Source: Methanosarcinales archaeon (GTDB taxonomy: Archaea > Halobacteriota > Methanosarcinia > Methanosarcinales > Methanocomedenaceae). From it: 9,603 bases of DNA. The stretch lies in assembly GCA_023136155.1 (NCBI GenBank), contig JAGLRT010000080.1, positions 1 through 9,603 on the forward strand. Direction: 5' to 3'. The notes below the pieces were generated by a model. It did not search any database. It was not told the DNA's origin and worked only from the letters and a program-made list of their open reading frames with translations. Position 1 is the stretch's first letter. Each line of letters starts with the position of its first letter. Shown here in pieces: positions 1 through 6,534 of the stretch. A program made the position numbers and the translations under genes.

Positions 1-378
1 AAATCGCTTGGGATACCACCAGTTCTTCACATGGGCTCCTGTGTTGATATAAGCAGGATACTCGTCGTTGTAGCCTCTATTGCAAACGAACTTGGCGTTG
101 ACATATCAGACCTTCCAGTTGCAGCGGCAGCGCCCGAATGGATGAGCGAGAAGGCTGTCAGTATAGGGACTTATGCTGTTGCATCAGGAATATTCACGCT
201 TCTTGGACTTCCTCCGGCGATTATGGGAAGTTCAAATGTTGTGGAGCTTCTGACATCAGGTGCAGAGGATATTGTCGGTGGCAAGTTTGCGGTTGAGACT
301 GATCCGATTAAGGCAGCAGGAATAATAATAAAGGTGATCGATGACAAGCGTAAGGGTTTGGGATTGTATAAAATGTAA
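1..378 (+). CDS. cooS: Anaerobic carbon monoxide dehydrogenase catalytic subunit (CooS type), C-terminal part
   Basis: Partial at the 5' side: the frame is open from base 1, reading KSLGIPPVLHMGSCVDISR, and ends at TAA. CooS interconverts CO and CO2 at a Ni-Fe-S cluster (C-cluster) in a cytoplasmic homodimer, passing electrons to ferredoxin-like partners. The HMGSCVD motif carries the last cysteine ligand of the C-cluster. The lysine in EWMSEKAVSIGTYAV lies 37 residues further on, the same spacing as between Cys526 and Lys563 of Carboxydothermus CODH-II, where the lysine acts in catalysis. The tail KRKGLGLYKM is typical of the family's end. About 80% of the protein is outside the window, so the B- and D-cluster ligands and operon partners (CooF, Ech-type hydrogenase) cannot be judged. 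The sequence fits CooS better than the archaeal CdhA subunit. The gene is convergent with the transporter gene at 426-1676. Confidence 0.93.
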   Translation, partial: KSLGIPPVLHMGSCVDISRILVVVASIANELGVDISDLPVAAAAPEWMSEKAVSIGTYAVASGIFTLLGLPPAIMGSSNVVELLTSGAEDIVGGKFAVETDPIKAAGIIIKVIDDKRKGLGLYKM

Positions 379-385
379 TGGATTG

Positions 386-404
386 CCCCCGAATTCATCG
401 GGGG
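386..404 (+). terminator. GC-rich hairpin between the convergent cooS and mgtE-like genes
   Basis: A perfect 7-bp stem, CCCCCGA/TCGGGGG, has a 5-nt loop and begins 7 bases after the cooS stop codon. No T-tract follows directly on either strand, so it may be a transcript-end stabiliser or a weak bidirectional terminator. The structure is seen; the role is inferred. Confidence 0.45.
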
Positions 405-425
405 GTGGCGCGGGCGGGGCTGATA

Positions 426-1676
426 TTACACCATATTCATCATCATAAGAACAGCCACCAGGCACACAGCACCAAAAGCATCAACAATGCTGGACATCAT
501 GGGTATGCTGTGGTTATCAGGATCCAGCCTGAGCTTGTAAGCTGCAACAGCCACATAATAACCCACAAGATTCACAATAGTAACAGCAATCAATCCTGCA
601 GCCGTACTGATAAATACAAGAGTCCATACGTTCGATGTAGCAATCCCAATTAACATACTTGCAGCGAAAGCCGATATACCAACAAGTGGGAACACCACCA
701 GCGAATACAGGTATATCAGCAGAAAATTGGGTAGTATCTGTTTTCCTGGTAATAAATTTGGTTTGAACATACCTGTGTGAAGCATTGAGGACAGCCTGGA
801 TGTGAGAATGCCTCCAAGTGCATTGTTATCTTCCAGGAACAGTGGCACCATAACAAGCAGGGCAGGTAATAACAGGAAACCATCCATTTTCGAGTTAATT
901 ACCAGTCCTGCGATGGTGCTCATAAAACCTGCAATAAGCAACATGGGGATGCTCTCATACACAATCCGTTTCATAATATTCAGCCTCGAGCGAAGGGTAA
1001 GCCAGATAATTGCCAGTACCAGTACACCGAACAGGATGAACACGATATTATGAAATCTCGCCCCATCCCCACCTATCAATATCACTGCAAAGAAGAGGGC
1101 GGGCAGAGTGACCATATCACCGGCAGCCGTGATAATGGGTGCACTCATATTGTCTATATCCCATCCCCGGTTATGTCCGGTAACTGCAACGCCCACGGTA
1201 ATTAACAGGACGAAAACACTTGAGATAAGCCCTCCAATCATTGATATTAATACAAATTCAACCAGCCCGATACTGTTTATATTCAGTATTAATGCCAGCA
1301 TCCTTGCCATCACACCCAATGCAAAGGAAACAAACAAAGTGTTGACCATAGATGCAAATACGTTCTGGATAAGTATGCTGTCAGATTTTAATGAAGTGGA
1401 GAACATACCGGTATGTAGGGCCGTACCTAACCGGGAGCCCATGGCCCCGAAGATGTTACCTCTCATACCTATGGCAGGAGTGATCAGTAGTATTAATCCT
1501 GGCATGGTTTCAAGCACACCAGTCATCATACCAAGTACAATTCCGGCTGCCAGACTCATGAAGCTCATTAATAAAAGACCTGCGAACCCTTCTTTAAGGG
1601 TAGAGAAGGTGATTTGATATTGCAGGGATATCCAGAATGACATATCCGTGAATGTATCTTCTTCAAAATCTGTCAT
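426..1676 (-). CDS. MgtE/SLC41-like divalent cation transporter, two-repeat membrane-only form
   Basis: A 416-residue, highly hydrophobic protein built from two homologous MgtE-type membrane halves. The first half has PAIGMRGN at about 67-74 and GWDIDNMSAPIITAAGD at 171-187. These match the MgtE pore motifs, in which the Asp-Asn-x-Ser-x-Pro stretch and the following Asp line the Mg2+ path. The second half repeats them in altered form: PALLVMVP at 271-278, LEDNNALGG at 281-289, LDPDNHSIP at 384-392 and D399. The cytoplasmic N-domain and CBS pair of bacterial MgtE are missing, so ion sensing must lie elsewhere. The divergent PhoU-TrkA_C neighbour is the obvious candidate regulator. The ATG start is preceded by GAGGGA 5 nt upstream. 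Mg2+ is the likely substrate by family, but Co2+ or other divalent ions are possible. The fold assignment is firm; substrate and direction are inferred. Confidence 0.88.
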   Translation of the reverse strand: MTDFEEDTFTDMSFWISLQYQITFSTLKEGFAGLLLMSFMSLAAGIVLGMMTGVLETMPGLILLITPAIGMRGNIFGAMGSRLGTALHTGMFSTSLKSDSILIQNVFASMVNTLFVSFALGVMARMLALILNINSIGLVEFVLISMIGGLISSVFVLLITVGVAVTGHNRGWDIDNMSAPIITAAGDMVTLPALFFAVILIGGDGARFHNIVFILFGVLVLAIIWLTLRSRLNIMKRIVYESIPMLLIAGFMSTIAGLVINSKMDGFLLLPALLVMVPLFLEDNNALGGILTSRLSSMLHTGMFKPNLLPGKQILPNFLLIYLYSLVVFPLVGISAFAASMLIGIATSNVWTLVFISTAAGLIAVTIVNLVGYYVAVAAYKLRLDPDNHSIPMMSSIVDAFGAVCLVAVLMMMNMV

Positions 1677-1696
1677 ATCAATCCCTCATCGGTGGT

Positions 1697-1717
1697 TTTA
1701 TGTACCGTTAACATAAA
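1697..1717. promoter_or_regulatory. Divergent promoter with inverted repeat overlapping both TATA candidates
   Basis: The 67-bp gap between the divergent starts contains a perfect inverted repeat: TTTATGT (1697-1703), a 7-nt spacer, and ACATAAA (1711-1717). Each arm is a TATA-like element on its own strand. The plus arm would give a start near 1724, just ahead of AGGTAG at 1731 and the ATG at 1744. The minus arm (possibly extended to 1721) would give a start near 1690, ahead of GAGGGA and the ATG at 1676. A dimeric regulator bound here could control both genes together. The repeat is seen; promoter function and operator role are inferred. Confidence 0.5.
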
Positions 1718-1743
1718 TAAACTGCTATTTAGGTAGAATTATT

Positions 1744-2946
1744 ATGCCACAAAAGATTGAACATTGTTCACTAAACGTGAAAGAGATCCTTGTGGGGATG
1801 AAAGATACTTCTGAACTAATGCTTGATCTGGCATATTCTGCGGTTATCTATGACGATGACGATATAGCAGAAGAAGTACTCCGTCTGGAAGAAAAAGTTG
1901 ATACCCTTCAGTATCACATGCAGATAACTGCCATGCAGGCTGCCCGCAGCACCGACGATGCCCACCAGTTATCAGGCGTCCTGAAAGCCGCATCTGCAGC
2001 AGAAAATATTGCCAATGCTGCAGGGGATATTGCCAATATCGTGTGGCTTAAGATGGGAATCCCGCCAGAACTCAAGGCAGTTATCCGTGAAGCCGAAGAA
2101 ACAGTGACACGGGTAACAATTGAACCAGATAGCCCCATTATCGGGAAGACACTTGGTGAACTAAAACTTGAAACCGAAACCGGTATGGGTGTCATAGCTA
2201 TACGACAGGGTTCGTCATGGATATACGACCCTGAATGGGATACATCTGTTTTGGCAGGGGATATTCTATTCGCACGAGGTCATGATGAAGGACTCCCCCT
2301 TTTTACGGAATTGGTCACAGGAAAGCCATTTGTAAAGCGTGAATTCAAATCCACTGGCACCATTGACGATCTTGAGAAAGCTGTAGATATTGTAATAGAG
2401 ATGAAGAACAAATCAGAACTCTCTGTTGGTCTGGCATATTCTGCAGTACTGTTCTATAACAAGGAAATCGCAGATGAGGTCAGGATATTGGAAGAAGAAA
2501 TGGACCAGATGAAGCACGACCTCCAGCATTGGGTGCTTGAGAGTGCCAGGCATATGGATGATGTTGACCAATTAAGGGGTCTGTTACATCTTGCAAACGC
2601 TTCTGAATATATATCTGACGCCGCTTACGAGATTGCAGATATAGTACTTCGTGAGATAGAGCTGCATCCTATCTTTATGATGGCAGTCCGGGAATCGGAT
2701 GAAGTGATATCAATGATCAATGTAAATGACTGTTCACCCATTGTTAACAAGACCCTGGGTGAAATCGAACTTTCTACTGAGACCGGCATGTATATCATGG
2801 CAGTTAAACGAGGCAGCCGATGGATATACCGACCCAGTGCAAGGACCCGAATAATGGGCGATGACGTGCTCATTGCAAGAGGTTCTCATGAAGGCGAAGC
2901 CCATCTACTTGAAATGACGGGTTGTACGGTAGAGCTTGAAAAATAA
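1744..2946 (+). CDS. Duplicated PhoU-TrkA_C (RCK_C) domain protein, probable regulator of the adjacent MgtE-like transporter
   Basis: A 400-residue soluble protein made of one unit repeated twice. Each unit is a helical PhoU-like domain (about 10-115 and 208-315) followed by a TrkA_C/RCK_C domain (about 122-190 and 322-395). Matching segments make the duplication plain: LAYSAVIYDDDDIAEEV and LAYSAVLFYNKEIADEV; SPIIGKTLGEL and SPIVNKTLGEI; TETGMGVIAIRQGSSWIY and TETGMYIMAVKRGSRWIY. TrkA_C domains bind small ligands in cation transport regulators, and PhoU helices often form docking or metal-binding bundles. There are no membrane segments. The start ATG follows AGGTAG at a spacing of 7 nt. Divergent pairing with the transporter, which lacks its own N/CBS sensor, suggests this protein senses ions or nucleotides and gates the channel. 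That role is inferred; domain identity is more certain. Confidence 0.85.
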   Translation: MPQKIEHCSLNVKEILVGMKDTSELMLDLAYSAVIYDDDDIAEEVLRLEEKVDTLQYHMQITAMQAARSTDDAHQLSGVLKAASAAENIANAAGDIANIVWLKMGIPPELKAVIREAEETVTRVTIEPDSPIIGKTLGELKLETETGMGVIAIRQGSSWIYDPEWDTSVLAGDILFARGHDEGLPLFTELVTGKPFVKREFKSTGTIDDLEKAVDIVIEMKNKSELSVGLAYSAVLFYNKEIADEVRILEEEMDQMKHDLQHWVLESARHMDDVDQLRGLLHLANASEYISDAAYEIADIVLREIELHPIFMMAVRESDEVISMINVNDCSPIVNKTLGEIELSTETGMYIMAVKRGSRWIYRPSARTRIMGDDVLIARGSHEGEAHLLEMTGCTVELEK

Positions 2947-2963
2947 CTAAAGTAGAAACTATC

Positions 2964-2968
2964 TTTTT
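2964..2968 (+). terminator. Oligo-T archaeal terminator after the PhoU-TrkA_C gene
   Basis: A T5 run lies 18 bases after the stop codon of the plus-strand gene. Archaeal RNA polymerase terminates at short T-tracts without needing a hairpin. Opposing terminator elements of the rpl12 transcript lie directly beyond. Confidence 0.4.
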
Positions 2969-2985
2969 AACAATTAGAATAGCTG

Positions 2986-3046
2986 AAAAAATAACTAAAA
3001 AAAATAACTGAAATAACTAGTTAGGCTGGAACTATCAGTCCAGCCT
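2986..3046 (-). terminator. Terminator of the secE-spt5-rpl11-rpl1-rpl10-rpl12 cluster
   Basis: On the minus strand, a perfect 8-bp hairpin (AGGCTGGA/TCCAGCCT at 3023-3030 and 3039-3046, 8-nt loop) is followed by T-rich DNA. This includes a T8 run (3004-2997) and a T6 run (2991-2986). The tail contains the heptamer AGTTATT four times (plus-strand AATAACT at 2942, 2990, 3003 and 3012). Hairpin plus repeated U-tracts fits an efficient end for a highly expressed ribosomal transcript. Confidence 0.7.
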
Positions 3047-3066
3047 GCAAAGTTTGAAGAATTATG

Positions 3067-3088
3067 GCACTGTTTAACCGAACAGTGC
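3067..3088 (-). repeat. Stem-loop spanning the rpl12 stop codon
   Basis: A perfect 8-bp inverted repeat, GCACTGTT/AACAGTGC with a 6-nt loop, covers the last codons and the TAA stop of rpl12. It lies about 20 nt before the terminator hairpin. It may protect the mRNA 3' end or assist termination. The pairing is seen; the role is inferred. Confidence 0.5.
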
Positions 3089-3388
3089 ACCAAGTCCTTC
3101 CATTCCGCTCTCTTCTGCCTCTTCTTTAACTTCCTCGGCTGGTGCCTCTTCGACTGCTGCCGGGGCTTCGTCTGAAGCAGCTGGTGCTGCTGTTGTAGCA
3201 GCTGGTGCTGCGAATGCGGCTTTCTCGATAGCTTCTGTAATGTCGATATCTTCCAACGATGCTGTCAGGGCTTTTACCCTTGCTACGTTCACTTCCACAC
3301 CTGCAGACTCAAGTACGGCTGTGATTGATTCTTCCGTGACTTCTTTACCTGCATTGTGCAGTAATAGTGCTGCATAAACATATTCCAT
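3074..3388 (-). CDS. rpl12: Large ribosomal subunit protein P1/aL12 (archaeal L12)
   Basis: A 104-residue acidic stalk protein that binds as dimers to the C-terminal helices of aL10 and recruits GTPase translation factors. It has the usual archaeal layout: a helical dimerisation and aL10-binding domain starting MEYVYAALLLHNAGKEV (1-58), an Ala/Pro/Glu-rich flexible hinge (about 60-90), and the factor-binding tail GMEGLGALFG. Length is normal for the family. The ATG is preceded by a near-perfect AAGGTGAT Shine-Dalgarno, matching the archaeal 16S 3' end and consistent with high stalk-protein demand. It is the last gene of the cluster, 45 bp after rpl10, with a stem-loop over its stop codon and a terminator beyond. 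Identification is secure. Confidence 0.97.
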   Translation of the reverse strand: MEYVYAALLLHNAGKEVTEESITAVLESAGVEVNVARVKALTASLEDIDITEAIEKAAFAAPAATTAAPAASDEAPAAVEEAPAEEVKEEAEESGMEGLGALFG

Positions 3389-3433
3389 TTCTTATCACCT
3401 TTTATCAATTGTTGACTGTAAGTTATTCAAATT

Positions 3434-4456
3434 CTATCCGAACAGTGCACCAAGCCCTCCGGCGGCATCCTCTTCGGTTACTTCTTCAGCAGTTTCTTCT
3501 TCTGCTTCTTCATCTGTAGGGGCTGCTATTTCTTCGGCTTCCGGTTGGCTTGCCGTGGCTTGTGCGCCCAATAGACCTTTCACATCATCGTCCAGTGCTT
3601 CTTCAGACAGTACACTCGCCAGAGCTAACATCTCACTTTGGGCTTTAGACATCAATATATCCATCACATCAGGACTATATATTACTCCATTGACAGCCAG
3701 GTTCCTTGACTCTGAAACTGCCTTTGCCAGAAGTGCATGTATTGTAGTACTGGTTGGATATGCCGCATTGAGAGACAGGTTAAATGCCTGTTTGGCAGCT
3801 GACATGAAGTTCTGAGTGTATAATGACTCATCAATTGCAAGGTCAGAGCCTTCCAACACTGTACCATCCTCGAAAGTTGCCCTCAGGTCCAGTCCCAGCT
3901 CAAGAGGAAATATCTCAAGACGGGCAAGCATTGCCGCCAGTTTTTGAGAAACAATTTCTCCTTCTTTTGCAACGACCTTTGTTTCCCTGACAACAACTTT
4001 TCCACCGTCAATGGCGGCAGGTATTCCAGCCGTTTGCAGGTCACCGACAATCGGGCCTGGTGGGAATGACGTCGGACCCTTTTCAACGACAATATCCTTT
4101 GGAGACACCATACCTCCCTTTATTGGTGAAGGTTTCTTGCTTGAATTGAGGAGTTTGTATATTTTAAACGAGTTGGTTTTGGAAAATATCAGACCCGTTT
4201 CCTGATCGATATACTTTTCCAGGGATTTGATCTCATCAGAAGACTCTTCCATTGCCCTGTGTATCAAGGAGTTCTTACTTACCTTGATGTGCACCAAATC
4301 TCTCAGGCTTGAGCGCATCTGCTGGAACTGTTTTGAAGGCAGTCCGTGGATACCAATCAGTCCGACAACAGGATACTCATTAATCTTGGTCTTGATATCC
4401 TCTATCTCGTCTTTCTTCCACTTGGGTATATGTTCACTATGGTGTACCTCGTCCAT
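3434..4456 (-). CDS. rpl10: Large ribosomal subunit protein uL10 (archaeal P0)
   Basis: A 340-residue stalk base protein that binds 23S rRNA beside uL11 and anchors several aL12 dimers. The N-terminus MDEVHHSEHIPKWKKDEI is typical of archaeal L10. The rRNA-binding part (about 1-110, with PVVGLIGIHGLPSKQFQQMR) is followed by the archaeal/eukaryotic insertion domain (KGPTSFPPGPIVGDLQTAGI). Next come the helices that carry aL12, then a Glu/Ala-rich hinge ending GGLGALFG. That ending is shared with rpl12, including 17 identical nucleotides (3078-3094 against 3438-3454). Its ATG lies one base after the rpl1 stop codon, and its AAGGTGAT Shine-Dalgarno is inside the end of rpl1. Translational coupling with rpl1 is therefore likely. 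Full length, no anomaly. Confidence 0.97.
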   Translation of the reverse strand: MDEVHHSEHIPKWKKDEIEDIKTKINEYPVVGLIGIHGLPSKQFQQMRSSLRDLVHIKVSKNSLIHRAMEESSDEIKSLEKYIDQETGLIFSKTNSFKIYKLLNSSKKPSPIKGGMVSPKDIVVEKGPTSFPPGPIVGDLQTAGIPAAIDGGKVVVRETKVVAKEGEIVSQKLAAMLARLEIFPLELGLDLRATFEDGTVLEGSDLAIDESLYTQNFMSAAKQAFNLSLNAAYPTSTTIHALLAKAVSESRNLAVNGVIYSPDVMDILMSKAQSEMLALASVLSEEALDDDVKGLLGAQATASQPEAEEIAAPTDEEAEEETAEEVTEEDAAGGLGALFG

Positions 4457-4457
4457 A

Positions 4458-5099
4458 TTACATCACCTTCACTGCAGGTCCCATTGTGGTCTTGACATAA
4501 ACAGACTTGATATTCTGTTTACCTTTCTCAAGATTGTGTTCGATTCTGTCAATGACCGACTGAACATTTTGGGCAAGTTCTTCAGCATCCATGTCCCCGC
4601 GTCCAACTAGAAGATGGAACGTGAGCCTATCTTTGCTGCGTACCCTGATAGAGTTCTTGGCCTTCTTGATAACATCCTCGATATTCTTATCAGGAGTCAG
4701 TGGTTCCGGCATTTTACCCCTGGGACCGAGAACAGGTCCGAGAGATTTGGCAATGGTTGGCATATAAGCCACATCTGAAACAAAGAAATCTATATCATTT
4801 GCCAGTTCTCGTGCTTTGTTCTTGTTATCCCCAAGACTTTCAATCTCTTCAGGGTCTAATATCATCTCTGCGCCGGCTTTGGTTGCTCTCTGGGCAGTGT
4901 CGCCCTTAGCAAAAACAGCAATCTTTATTGATTTGCCCAGCCCGTTTGGAAGAATTATCTCTTCATCCACACGGTTTGCTGGCTGGCTCATATCAATATT
5001 TTTAAGATTAAATGCAATGTCAACGCTTTCAGTGAACTTGCGCTCTGGCGCTGCTTCTAGCGCCTGTTTTACTGCTTGTATTGTATCATCTAACGTCAT
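4458..5099 (-). CDS. rpl1: Large ribosomal subunit protein uL1
   Basis: A 213-residue protein that forms the L1 stalk and helps release deacylated tRNA from the E site. In several archaea and bacteria it also represses its own mRNA. Diagnostic motifs are AKSLGPVLGPRGKMPEPLTP in the middle of the protein and the C-terminal HNLEKGKQNIKSVYVKTTMG, TMGPAVKVM at the end. Length is normal for archaea. The ATG at 5099 follows a strong GGAGGT Shine-Dalgarno after 4 nt. The 115-bp gap before it is the longest inside the ribosomal cluster. It contains a TATA-like TTTAAA and a predicted three-way-junction RNA that pairs with the start of the Shine-Dalgarno, suggesting rpl1-rpl10-rpl12 is separately transcribed and autoregulated. 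The identity is secure; the regulation is inferred. Confidence 0.97.
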   Translation of the reverse strand: MTLDDTIQAVKQALEAAPERKFTESVDIAFNLKNIDMSQPANRVDEEIILPNGLGKSIKIAVFAKGDTAQRATKAGAEMILDPEEIESLGDNKNKARELANDIDFFVSDVAYMPTIAKSLGPVLGPRGKMPEPLTPDKNIEDVIKKAKNSIRVRSKDRLTFHLLVGRGDMDAEELAQNVQSVIDRIEHNLEKGKQNIKSVYVKTTMGPAVKVM

Positions 5100-5107
5100 A
5101 CATACCT

Positions 5108-5153
5108 CCGTAGTATTTGCGACATGTGCAACTGACCTTAAGGTCTGCTACGG
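5108..5153 (-). promoter_or_regulatory. Structured rpl1 leader RNA, candidate L1-responsive translational operator
   Basis: In the minus-strand transcript, CCGUAG (5153-5148) can pair with CUACGG (5113-5108), which overlaps the first bases of the GGAGGT ribosome-binding site. Between the arms sit two further perfect helices: GACC-UUAA-GGUC (5145-5134) and UUGC-ACAUGUC-GCAA (5131-5117). Together they form a compact three-way junction. Closing the outer helix would hide part of the Shine-Dalgarno. L1 represses its own operon in methanogens and is proposed to do so in halophilic archaea. I do not see an obvious copy of the 23S L1 site, so the ligand is unknown. Confidence 0.55.
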
Positions 5154-5187
5154 TTGTGTAGGGAGTTCTTTTTACTGCACGATAAGT

Positions 5188-5196
5188 ACTTTAAAC
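5188..5196 (-). promoter_or_regulatory. TATA-like element upstream of rpl1
   Basis: The minus strand reads GTTTAAAGT here, about 90 bases before the rpl1 ATG. A start about 25 bases downstream (near 5165) would give a leader of roughly 65 nt containing the whole predicted three-way junction. The match is only moderate, and rpl1 could also be read through from rpl11. Confidence 0.35.
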
Positions 5197-5214
5197 TATC
5201 GGTCAAATCGCAAA

Positions 5215-5688
5215 TTATTCGAGCCTACCGTCGAAATCCCCGTTCTTTACTCCTTTTTGTGCTTCCCGGGGGTCCATATCTTCCACAGTCACACCCATGG
5301 GCACACAGGAACCGATTATTTCATTAACTGCAGATTTAAAATCCGTAGCCAACAAGCCATCACGTTTCATCCTTGCCACTTTTGCAGCCTGTTCAATGGT
5401 CAGATTACCCACTATTTCAGTTCCAGCATTTCCTGACCCTTTCTCCAGACCCAATTCTTTCAATATCAGAGCAGACGTGGGGGGAGTCCCTATCTCGATA
5501 GTATAATTCTTTTTATCATCAAAGATAATCTTCACAGGAACCTGCATTCCGTTAAAGTCTGCAGTTTTCTCATTAATGCTATCCACGATTTCCTTGATGT
5601 TTACGCCCATGGGGCCAAGGGCCGGACCCAATGGGGGACCGGGGTTGGCTTTTCCGCCAGGGACTAATGCTTCAACAACTTCACCCAT
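5215..5688 (-). CDS. rpl11: Large ribosomal subunit protein uL11
   Basis: A 157-residue protein of the GTPase-associated centre, bound to 23S rRNA at the stalk base with uL10. The N-terminal domain contains GGKANPGPPLGPALGPMGVN, the conserved Pro/Gly-rich segment. This is followed by VPVKIIFDDKKNYTIEIGTPPTSALILKEL in pieces typical of L11 and a C-terminal rRNA-binding domain ending DPREAQKGVKNGDFDGRLE. I chose the ATG at 5688 rather than the TTG two codons upstream. GAGGT lies 7 nt before the ATG but only 1 nt before the TTG, and the family begins MGEVVEALVPGG. It follows spt5 by 42 bases and is probably co-transcribed with it. Nothing unusual. Confidence 0.96.
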   Translation of the reverse strand: MGEVVEALVPGGKANPGPPLGPALGPMGVNIKEIVDSINEKTADFNGMQVPVKIIFDDKKNYTIEIGTPPTSALILKELGLEKGSGNAGTEIVGNLTIEQAAKVARMKRDGLLATDFKSAVNEIIGSCVPMGVTVEDMDPREAQKGVKNGDFDGRLE

Positions 5689-5730
5689 CTTCAATACCTC
5701 TAATTATAATTTTAAATGTAGGACATAATC

Positions 5731-6189
5731 CTAATCTTCTTCCTCACGTTTTAGCACCCTCACATTATCACCACGTACCGTGATGGGTATGGGTACCATT
5801 GCCTCGAACAGTTCAACTGTGATTTCTTCGTGGGTCTCATCCACTCGCTTGACCCTGGCCTTCTCTCCCTTAAATGGACCAGTGATAAGTTCTACAATAC
5901 TTCCCTGAGTGATGCCGACCACAGCAGTCTTTGGTGTCAGGAAATGTTCCACTTCGTTAAATGTGGATGCTCCTTTAATCAGACTGCGAGCATGGGGTAG
6001 GGTCTGTATGACCTGTTCCACCTGTTCAGGTGAAGGGGCCTCGACCAGTATATAGCCTTTCAACTCATCAGGTGCAAGAATTGCACGGACATCCAGTTTC
6101 TCTTTCTCTGCCATCTTGGCAATAAGACCTGCTACCGAACGCTCCTGGTTGGCCGTGGTTTTCACCACATATATCTCAGTATCTTCCAT
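5731..6189 (-). CDS. spt5: Transcription elongation factor Spt5 (archaeal NusG homologue)
   Basis: A 152-residue protein that, with Spt4, closes the RNA polymerase clamp and raises processivity. The N-terminal NGN domain starts EIYVVKTTANQERSVAGL and includes ELKGYILVEAPSPEQVEQVI. A C-terminal KOW domain (from about residue 90) has ITQGSIVELITGPFKGEKARV. Three starts are possible: GTG at 6216, ATG at 6204 (GGAAGTGA 8 nt upstream) and ATG at 6189 (GAGG 5 nt upstream). I prefer 6189 because the family starts just ahead of the first NGN strand; the 6204 start would add MNEDV. The gene follows secE closely, the usual archaeal order. Identification is secure; the start is moderately sure. Confidence 0.94.
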   Translation of the reverse strand: MEDTEIYVVKTTANQERSVAGLIAKMAEKEKLDVRAILAPDELKGYILVEAPSPEQVEQVIQTLPHARSLIKGASTFNEVEHFLTPKTAVVGITQGSIVELITGPFKGEKARVKRVDETHEEITVELFEAMVPIPITVRGDNVRVLKREEED

Positions 6190-6259
6190 TACGTCCTCAT
6201 TCATGTGACTGCTCACTTCCCCCCATAAGGTCTGGTTAATATAATAATCTTTGGTCGAA

Positions 6260-6457
6260 TCAGATCAATTTTGGAATTTCAGTCAGGAAGAAATATATTA
6301 TAAACCCAATTAACCCGATTACCAGAATACCTGCACCCGATACTTTAGCTATCATCGTAAACTCCTCTCGTGAGGGTTTGCGGGTTAGTTTCAATATCCG
6401 TGTATATTCACTGAGTTTAAACGGTATTGTAGGTATAGATTTAATTTCCTTTGCCAA
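6260..6457 (-). CDS. secE: Preprotein translocase subunit SecE (Sec61 gamma)
   Basis: A 65-residue single-span protein that clamps the SecY channel in the cytoplasmic membrane. An amphipathic cytoplasmic N-terminal helix region with FKLSEYTRILKLTRKPSREEF precedes one membrane helix (about 42-60, GILVIGLIGFIIYFF). It ends TEIPKLI. The start is a TTG and is well constrained: an in-frame TGA lies two codons upstream, no ATG or GTG is available between them, and AGGAAGTGA (6464-6472) sits 6 nt before the TTG. The next in-frame ATG, at residue 35, would remove the conserved helix. It is the first gene after the ftsZ terminator and so probably opens the secE-spt5-ribosomal transcript, although I see no convincing TATA box upstream (TTATTTA near 6483-6489 is too close). 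Confidence 0.94.
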   Translation of the reverse strand: MAKEIKSIPTIPFKLSEYTRILKLTRKPSREEFTMIAKVSGAGILVIGLIGFIIYFFLTEIPKLI

Positions 6458-6534
6458 TTGGTTTCACTTCCTGTTAATAATGGTAAATAATCAGTCCTGT
6501 TGAGATGAAGTTTGGTCTAATCAGGCTCGGTACT

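Noticed and set aside
1108..1617. 169-codon open frame on the plus strand
   Set aside because: It lies wholly antisense to the MgtE-like transporter and has a low-complexity Ile/Pro/Asn-rich translation with no recognisable motif; a shadow frame.
3127..3230. Repetitive GCTG-rich stretch suggesting a tandem repeat
   Set aside because: It encodes the Ala/Pro/Glu hinge of aL12; the repetition follows from protein composition.
4816..5436. 206-codon open frame on the plus strand across rpl1 and rpl11
   Set aside because: It is antisense to two secure ribosomal genes and the gap between them, with no family resemblance and no ribosome-binding site.
5703..5718. AT-rich TATA-like stretch before rpl11
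   Set aside because: It is too close to the ATG; the predicted start would leave no room for the GAGGT site actually present, so co-transcription with spt5 is simpler.
6479..6493. TTATTTA on the minus strand as a secE TATA box
   Set aside because: A start about 25 bases downstream would fall inside the AGGAAGTGA ribosome-binding site, so it cannot serve the SD-led secE start.
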